Source of the DNA: Sulfurimonas sp.
GTDB lineage: Bacteria; Campylobacterota; Campylobacteria; Campylobacterales; Sulfurimonadaceae
Length of the DNA stretch: 27,232 bases
Reading direction: 5' to 3'
Assembly: GCA_026988735.1 (NCBI GenBank)
Contig: JALSKR010000008.1
Location: 1 to 27,232, forward strand
A program made the translations under genes and the position numbers. The notes beneath the pieces were generated by a model. The model was not told the origin of the DNA and ran no database searches. It worked only from the letters and a program-made list of their open reading frames with translations. Below, one piece after another: positions 23,069-27,232 of this stretch; position 1 is the stretch's first letter; the number at the start of each line of letters is the position of its first letter.

Positions 23069-25152
23069 ACACTTACCTGTGAAACAGTATGCTGGTATTT
23101 TCTTGCTGTCTCTTTTATAACAAACTCCAGATCCTCTACATGTAAAAGCTCAAATTTATCATTTAAAATACTTTGTAAACTCTCTATAGTTTTGACTGCA
23201 TTACCGTTTTCATCTTTGTATCCGCCAAGCCAGAACTCTTTTTTTGTAGAGCTTTCCTGCCATGTATAGGGAGATGTAAGCATTAGTATGCCATCTTTGT
23301 TGAGTCTCGCATCCACTGTATCTAAAAAGAGTCTCGGGTTATAGAGTCTGTCTATCAGGTTTGTTGCCATTACTAAATCATAAGAGGTGAAATTAGGCTT
23401 CAGGTTACAGGCATCTCCCTGCCAAAAAGAGACTTTTTGCGCAACTTCTTCATATCCCAAATCCTGCAGCGTCACTTTTTTGTTAATGGTGAGTTCACCC
23501 TCTTCTTTACATGTAAACGCGACATAGCCGGTATCTTGTAATTTGGAACCGACCTGAATGAAACGTACAGAAAAATCTATACCCTCAACTTTATCAAATC
23601 TTTTTGCAAGTTCAAAACTGGCTCTTCCTGTCGCGCAGCCTAAATCGAGTGCTTTTGTTGTGTTTATCGCATATTTTGCAGCAATCTTTGCACAGGCTAT
23701 GGCAAAATTTTCAACACCAAAATGTGTGTCACCATACTGAAATTCACAATACTGCGAAACAAGTTCGTCACTCTCATAGATATCTCCACTCTCATTTTTG
23801 CTGTTTTGTGTTATGACATAGCGAAAACCGGCATTTTGAAAAAAGTGTTTTCTAAATGCGTACCGAGAGTGTTTCATAATGAGATTTCCACTGCTGGCCC
23901 ATGAAGAACCAAGTATCAGAGCATGCCTGTCATCAAAAGTAGGTACAGAAAAGTCGTCATAGGCTTCATGTACTTCAAAACCTTTAAATGGGCGTATCGG
24001 TGTTCTGCTCCACTGCCATACATTTCCTATAACATCATAAATACCGTTAAAACCGAATTCATCAACAGGACAGGAGGAGGCATAATGGTAAAAATTGATA
24101 TTTGCACGGCTTTCATGCAGAGCAGGCACATCTTTAAGATTTGCTCTTTTATATATCAGTTCATATTCTGCTTCACTTGGAAGAAGATACTCTTTGTTCT
24201 CTTTTTTGCTTTTGTATCTGCAAAATGCTTCGGCCTCAAGAGCATTTACATCCACAGGCCAATCTTGCGGCATATCTATAATTTTACTCAGGGCTCTGTA
24301 CTTAAAGACTCCGTTTTCTTTGACCCAGAAATGGGGATGCTTTGCATTGGATTTTTGTAGAAATGCCAACCCTTCTTCGTCCCAGTACTCTTTTGTTTCA
24401 TAGCCGCCGTCATTGACAAACTCCATAAATTCGCCATTGCTGACAAGAAATTTACAAACCTGAAAATCTTGAACAACTTCTTCATAACTGCCATATTCAT
24501 TATCCCATCCATACAGATGATGCTTTTTCTCTTTTCCCAGAGTAACTCTGTCGCCGTTGATTGTTATCATCTCGTTATGAGGTGCATCTGAAGAGTGTGT
24601 ACAAATATTGAATTCAGGTACATCTTTGATATATTCCAGAGGCATTTGACGATGCAGAACCAAAGATGTTTCTATGTGAATACGCTCATGCTCTATCCCC
24701 ATCAGTATAATCCACATAGCAGAATCCTCTCGAATCGGTAATGTAAAATCCAGACGCACAATCAAGTCATCTACTAGTTTGCGTACAGCATTTCGATAGT
24801 TTCTCACTGCTGATACTTCTGGCCACCTGTAGCGTGACTCTTCCAAGTCATCCCAGCGCATCTCATCCACACCTACAGCAAACAAGGACTCAAATTCAGG
24901 ATTTATTCTTTCATGAATTATTTGCATACTTATAAGTCTGTTTACAAAAAAAGTCGCCGTATGTCCAAAATAAAATATCATCGGATGACGGGTCGGTTCA
25001 CTTTTTTTGTAAAACACAGATTCATCTTGTAACAATTCAAAAACTTTTTCAAACAGATCAAAGGTATTATGGAAGTACTCACGTATCTCTTTGCGTTTTT
25101 GTTCAATACTTTGACCCTCAAGTGTGACCGGGTACATACTTATCTTACTCAA
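23053..25152 (-). CDS. ovoA: OvoA: 5-histidylcysteine sulfoxide synthase with methyltransferase domain
   Basis: A bifunctional enzyme of ovothiol A synthesis. The non-haem iron domain couples cysteine to histidine C5 with oxygen; the C-terminal SAM domain later N-methylates 5-thiohistidine. The DinB-like N-terminal part has HPMIFYFGHTATFFVN (from 56) and the iron motif HX3HXE at H155, H159 and E161 (HERIHIE). The FGE-sulfatase-like core (about 230-450) shows LPSEAEYELIYKRA, GIYDVIGNVWQWS and AGFRYV. The SAM motif DLGCATGR is at 503-510. The 699-residue length fits the family. The start is TTG at 25152 with GAGGAAAG seven bases upstream; the internal ATG at residue 6 is the alternative. Oxygen is needed, so the organism meets air at least sometimes. 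Confidence 0.93.
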   Translation of the reverse strand: MSKISMYPVTLEGQSIEQKRKEIREYFHNTFDLFEKVFELLQDESVFYKKSEPTRHPMIFYFGHTATFFVNRLISMQIIHERINPEFESLFAVGVDEMRWDDLEESRYRWPEVSAVRNYRNAVRKLVDDLIVRLDFTLPIREDSAMWIILMGIEHERIHIETSLVLHRQMPLEYIKDVPEFNICTHSSDAPHNEMITINGDRVTLGKEKKHHLYGWDNEYGSYEEVVQDFQVCKFLVSNGEFMEFVNDGGYETKEYWDEEGLAFLQKSNAKHPHFWVKENGVFKYRALSKIIDMPQDWPVDVNALEAEAFCRYKSKKENKEYLLPSEAEYELIYKRANLKDVPALHESRANINFYHYASSCPVDEFGFNGIYDVIGNVWQWSRTPIRPFKGFEVHEAYDDFSVPTFDDRHALILGSSWASSGNLIMKHSRYAFRKHFFQNAGFRYVITQNSKNESGDIYESDELVSQYCEFQYGDTHFGVENFAIACAKIAAKYAINTTKALDLGCATGRASFELAKRFDKVEGIDFSVRFIQVGSKLQDTGYVAFTCKEEGELTINKKVTLQDLGYEEVAQKVSFWQGDACNLKPNFTSYDLVMATNLIDRLYNPRLFLDTVDARLNKDGILMLTSPYTWQESSTKKEFWLGGYKDENGNAVKTIESLQSILNDKFELLHVEDLEFVIKETARKYQHTVSQVSVWKKR
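23507..23516. repeat. Iterated palindrome TTACATGTAA, copy 4
   Basis: Inside ovoA, encoding Phe-Thr-Cys-Lys; symmetry extends to TTTACATGTAAA. A one-base variant, CTACATGTAA, lies at 23136-23145 in the same gene and encodes Leu-His-Val-Glu. Confidence 0.8.
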
Positions 25153-25171
25153 TATCTTTCCTCTTTTTGGT

Positions 25172-25184
25172 TATAATCATTATA
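25172..25184. promoter_or_regulatory. Overlapping divergent -10 elements for ovoA and pgeF
   Basis: TATAAT-C-ATTATA is a perfect 13-bp palindrome: one TATAAT faces right (25172-25177), the other left (25184-25179). Leftward transcription would start near 25172, 20 nt before the ovoA TTG. Rightward transcription would start near 25184, i.e. at the pgeF ATG itself. Confidence 0.5.
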
Positions 25185-25906
25185 TGAAATTTTATCAAAG
25201 TAAATTATTAAACAACTTTGCAAAACTCACACATCTCTTTACATGTAAGGAAAGCGGAAATTTAGCCTTTCATGTTCAGGATAATCCAAAAAATGTACTG
25301 AAAAATCATAAAACTTTGGCAAAAAAACTCAATTATAACTATAAAACACTTGTACATATGAAACAGATACACTCAAATACTGTAAAAAGAGTTGATGAAA
25401 ACGACAACTTTTACAATCCTCCTGCCTGTGACGCAGTAATTACAAATAAGAAAAACACACCTCTTCTGGTAATGGTAGCTGACTGTTCTCCTCTCCTTTT
25501 TTATGATCCCAAACAAAATGTCATTGCTGCAGCACATGCCGGCAGAGCAGGAGCTTTTGAAAATATTGTTCAAAATGTAATTGAAAGTTTTGTCAGTGGT
25601 TTTTCATCTGATATTAAGGATTTGCATGTCACCGTCGGACCTGCAATATGTCAGAAGTGTTATGAAATAAATGAGCAAATTTACCAAGAGGCAAAAGAGA
25701 AAAAAGTTAGTTATGCTGTCGATAAAAAAGGAAAGAAATTCTATCTTGATATCAGAGCAATACTCCAAGAACAGTTCCTTACAGCAGGTGTTTTAGCCAA
25801 GCATATTGAGATATCAGATATTTGCAACCGTTGTAACAGTAATATTTTTTATTCTTACAGACATAATCACAACACAGGACGATATGGCGGTGTTATCATG
25901 CTTTAG
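25184..25906 (+). CDS. pgeF: Peptidoglycan editing factor / polyphenol-oxidase (laccase-domain) family
   Basis: A 240-residue cytoplasmic zinc/copper protein of the YfiH/PgeF family, which in E. coli hydrolyses peptidoglycan precursors carrying L-Ser in place of L-Ala. Metal ligands are visible as His in MKQIHSN, Cys in VADCSPLLFYD and His in AAAHAGRAG. GPAICQKCYEI and the C-terminal FYSYRHNHNTGRYGGVI are further signatures. An open frame extends up to 25124, but the first 20 residues are hydrophobic and unlike the family, so the ATG at 25184 is preferred. No Shine-Dalgarno precedes it, and a -10 element ends 7 nt upstream. Confidence 0.9.
   Translation: MKFYQSKLLNNFAKLTHLFTCKESGNLAFHVQDNPKNVLKNHKTLAKKLNYNYKTLVHMKQIHSNTVKRVDENDNFYNPPACDAVITNKKNTPLLVMVADCSPLLFYDPKQNVIAAAHAGRAGAFENIVQNVIESFVSGFSSDIKDLHVTVGPAICQKCYEINEQIYQEAKEKKVSYAVDKKGKKFYLDIRAILQEQFLTAGVLAKHIEISDICNRCNSNIFYSYRHNHNTGRYGGVIML
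25239..25248. repeat. Iterated palindrome TTACATGTAA, copy 5
   Basis: Inside pgeF (plus-strand gene), encoding Phe-Thr-Cys-Lys. Confidence 0.8.
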
Positions 25907-26307
25907 ATTTCATAAAAATATGTTGCATAGGCCTTGTCAAGTTCAGAGAGTCTTACATGAAATACAGCACGGACCTTCTCCTGAATATCTTTCCAAAAAG
26001 AGTCCAGGACAACACTCGCACCAACATTTTGTCCTACTGCAAAAAGTTCTCCTTCCAAAGCCTCTATAATATCAAGAACAATAATGCCAGAAGCATCTCT
26101 CGCCAATTTATAGCCGCCGTTTGCACCTCTTATACTTACAACAAAGCCGTGCTTTTTCAAATTTGAAAGAATTTGTTCAAGGTAACCGTGCGAAATTTGC
26201 GTCATGGCAGCTATCTCTTTTATCTGCATCAGCTTGTTTCTTGGAGAGTTGTACAAGGCATGCATTGCTGCAACACCGTAAAGGCTTTTTGTAGAGACCC
26301 CAACCAT
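25903..26307 (-). CDS. Rrf2-family transcription regulator without cluster cysteines
   Basis: A 134-residue winged-helix regulator. The N-terminal STKSLYGVAAMHALYN, the helix-turn-helix with ISHGYLEQILSNLKKHGFV and the wing RGANGGYKLAR are standard for Rrf2. IscR and NsrR hold an iron-sulfur cluster with three Cys at about 90-106; this protein has no cysteine at all, so it should respond to another signal or partner, as CymR does. It is coupled to the DUF4395 gene (TAATG) and overlaps pgeF convergently by 4 bp. Target genes are unknown; the operon itself and the nearby ovothiol genes are possible. Confidence 0.9.
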   Translation of the reverse strand: MVGVSTKSLYGVAAMHALYNSPRNKLMQIKEIAAMTQISHGYLEQILSNLKKHGFVVSIRGANGGYKLARDASGIIVLDIIEALEGELFAVGQNVGASVVLDSFWKDIQEKVRAVFHVRLSELDKAYATYFYEI

Positions 26308-26738
26308 TACACAAATCTTTTATATAAATAATACATTTTGCACCCAAGACAGTAGTTGAAAGCAACTTCCAGAAATAAACATACAAGAAGTATGCCGCTC
26401 GTACTGTAAAAAAACAGTTCTGTGTGCAATAAATCAAACAGCAGTATCAGTACTAAAAATATCAATCCGAAATATGTAGCCAGTCTTTTAGCCGCAGCAT
26501 CTTCAAATTTACTCTTTACATGTAACAGCTCTTTAGTTCTTGCAGACAGAAAGTATAAAGGACTGTAATCTTTGTTTATAAAAAGTCTTATTATAAAATC
26601 TGCAATTAAAAAAAGCAGAATAAACCTGTTTGATGTATTCAGATAAAGACTGAAAAACAATAAAATATAAGATGCATTAATTCTGACAATATTAGCATCA
26701 ACTTTGATAAATGATATAGGACAGGATTTTTGACTCAT
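26307..26738 (-). CDS. DUF4395-family membrane protein
   Basis: A 143-residue protein with four hydrophobic segments (about 22-34, 38-50, 88-103 and 108-126). CPISF followed by RINA at the N-terminus and NYCLGCKMYYL at the C-terminus are the DUF4395 signature. The CxxC at the end and the Cys near the start may form a redox or metal site. The family is often found near rhodanese or thioredoxin genes, which suggests sulfur metabolism, but function is unknown. A good promoter and an AAGGAGTCGGC ribosome site precede it, so it starts a two-gene unit with the Rrf2 regulator. Confidence 0.8.
   Translation of the reverse strand: MSQKSCPISFIKVDANIVRINASYILLFFSLYLNTSNRFILLFLIADFIIRLFINKDYSPLYFLSARTKELLHVKSKFEDAAAKRLATYFGLIFLVLILLFDLLHTELFFYSTSGILLVCLFLEVAFNYCLGCKMYYLYKRFV
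26516..26525. repeat. Iterated palindrome TTACATGTAA, copy 6
   Basis: Inside the DUF4395 gene, encoding Leu-His-Val-Lys. Confidence 0.8.
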
Positions 26739-26764
26739 GCCGACTCCTTGTATTGATTGTTGGA

Positions 26765-26793
26765 ATAATAATAAAGAAGCCGTCTAAAGTCAA
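26765..26793 (-). promoter_or_regulatory. Sigma-70-type promoter for the DUF4395-Rrf2 unit
   Basis: TTGACT (26793-26788) and TATTAT (26770-26765) with a 17-bp spacer, read on the minus strand, 26 nt before the ATG. It is the best -35/-10 pair in the window and a likely place for Rrf2 autoregulation. Confidence 0.65.
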
Positions 26794-26810
26794 GTAAACA
26801 CAGTAGATTA

Positions 26811-27232
26811 CTAAGGATTATGGTTTGTGACTTTTTTTGCAAGCTGTTCAGGCAGGAGTTCCAAAGACTCTTCTACGACTCTGGTATTCCCGTGTGTGAT
26901 AAATGCATCTTCGTATTCAAAGGAAACAAGGGATATATTTAAAATATTCTCTTTCGCTAAAAACTCTAAAATCGCAGAACCTACACCACCATACTTTGCC
27001 GTATCTGAAAAAACAAACCATTTGTTATACTTCTGTGACAAATCTCTGAGCATCTCTTCATCAAGCGGTTTTACAAAACGTAAATCGAGAATACTTACAT
27101 CTTCATCCATACACTGTGCTGTTTGATATGCCCGTCCGACACCATTTCCGTAGCCGATAAAAAGTATATCACTCTTTGCAGTCTGCAAAAGCTGAGATTT
27201 TCCAAGTTCAAAAGGTGCAGATTCGGGTAAAT
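26811..27232 (-). CDS. dxs: 1-deoxy-D-xylulose-5-phosphate synthase, C-terminal part (partial)
   Basis: The last 140 residues of Dxs, the first enzyme of the non-mevalonate isoprenoid pathway; the gene start lies beyond the window. The visible part is the transketolase C-terminal domain: FELGKSQLL, then DILFIGYGNGVGRA, LDLRFVKPLDEEML, VFSDTAKYGGVGSAI and ITHGNTRVVEESLEL. The VKPLD and HG motifs are typical of Dxs rather than of other transketolases. The stop is TAG at 26811. A promoter lies directly downstream for the next unit. Confidence 0.92.
   Translation of the reverse strand, partial: LPESAPFELGKSQLLQTAKSDILFIGYGNGVGRAYQTAQCMDEDVSILDLRFVKPLDEEMLRDLSQKYNKWFVFSDTAKYGGVGSAILEFLAKENILNISLVSFEYEDAFITHGNTRVVEESLELLPEQLAKKVTNHNP

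Noticed and set aside
1..27232. CRISPR arrays, tRNA or rRNA genes, prophage or integrase genes
   Set aside because: None seen on either strand: no regularly spaced direct repeats, no tRNA-like cloverleaf noticed, and no transposase or phage-like protein.

Overview
The window is about 27 kb of AT-rich, very compact DNA. It almost certainly comes from a Campylobacterota (Epsilonproteobacteria) chromosome, most like Sulfurimonas or a related free-living sulfur/nitrate respirer. I base this on the protein style, the gene order ctpA-purC-purS-purQ-(periplasmic protein)-plsC-crcB, which matches the order I remember for Campylobacter jejuni Cj0511-Cj0517, the dimeric MazG-like dUTPase and the many TAATG/ATGA overlaps. 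I see no rRNA, tRNA, CRISPR, prophage or complete insertion sequence.

Layout. 1-377: 3' part of a broken ScsD/TlpA-like thioredoxin gene. 372-728 (-): small c-type cytochrome. 774-4391 (+): BatA, a BatB/BatC fusion and a short BatD, i.e. a von Willebrand A-domain membrane complex. 4384-11948 (-): a seven-gene molybdoenzyme operon, transcribed in the order iron-sulfur subunit, NrfD-like membrane subunit, Tat-exported catalytic subunit, TorD-like chaperone, cytoplasmic polyferredoxin, a degenerate shikimate-dehydrogenase-like domain protein and an unknown protein. 11949-12210: leader region with hairpins and a perfect inverted repeat. 12211-14442 (-): aroK, a periplasmic thioredoxin-like gene and hisD. 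14460-14621: a 162-bp near-symmetrical palindromic element. 14721-19744 (+): ctpA, purC, purS, purQ, an SH3-domain membrane protein, plsC, crcB. 19734-21005 (-): dut and an orphan ABC ATPase. 21087-21260 (+): a 57-residue four-cysteine protein. 21235-25152 (-): ovothiol operon (ovoA, ovoB, a 73-residue unknown, a YhbP-like split-barrel protein). 25184-25906 (+): pgeF. 25903-26738 (-): DUF4395 membrane protein and a cysteine-free Rrf2 regulator. 26811-end (-): 3' end of dxs.

How it works together. The molybdoenzyme module would be a respiratory complex: periplasmic catalytic and electron-transfer subunits on a quinone-reactive NrfD anchor, with dedicated cytoplasmic maturation factors. Its substrate cannot be fixed from sequence alone. 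The ovothiol module makes a redox-active thiohistidine. The Bat operon is linked in other bacteria to envelope and oxidative-stress fitness.

Three observations lie outside ordinary gene annotation. First, the 10-bp palindrome TTACATGTAA occurs six times, always inside genes and in different reading frames, five of them within 5 kb. Second, the 162-bp palindromic element before aroK has arm differences that all become G-U pairs if it is transcribed from the minus strand. Third, the molybdoenzyme operon contains a shikimate-dehydrogenase-like substrate-binding domain that has lost its catalytic residues.
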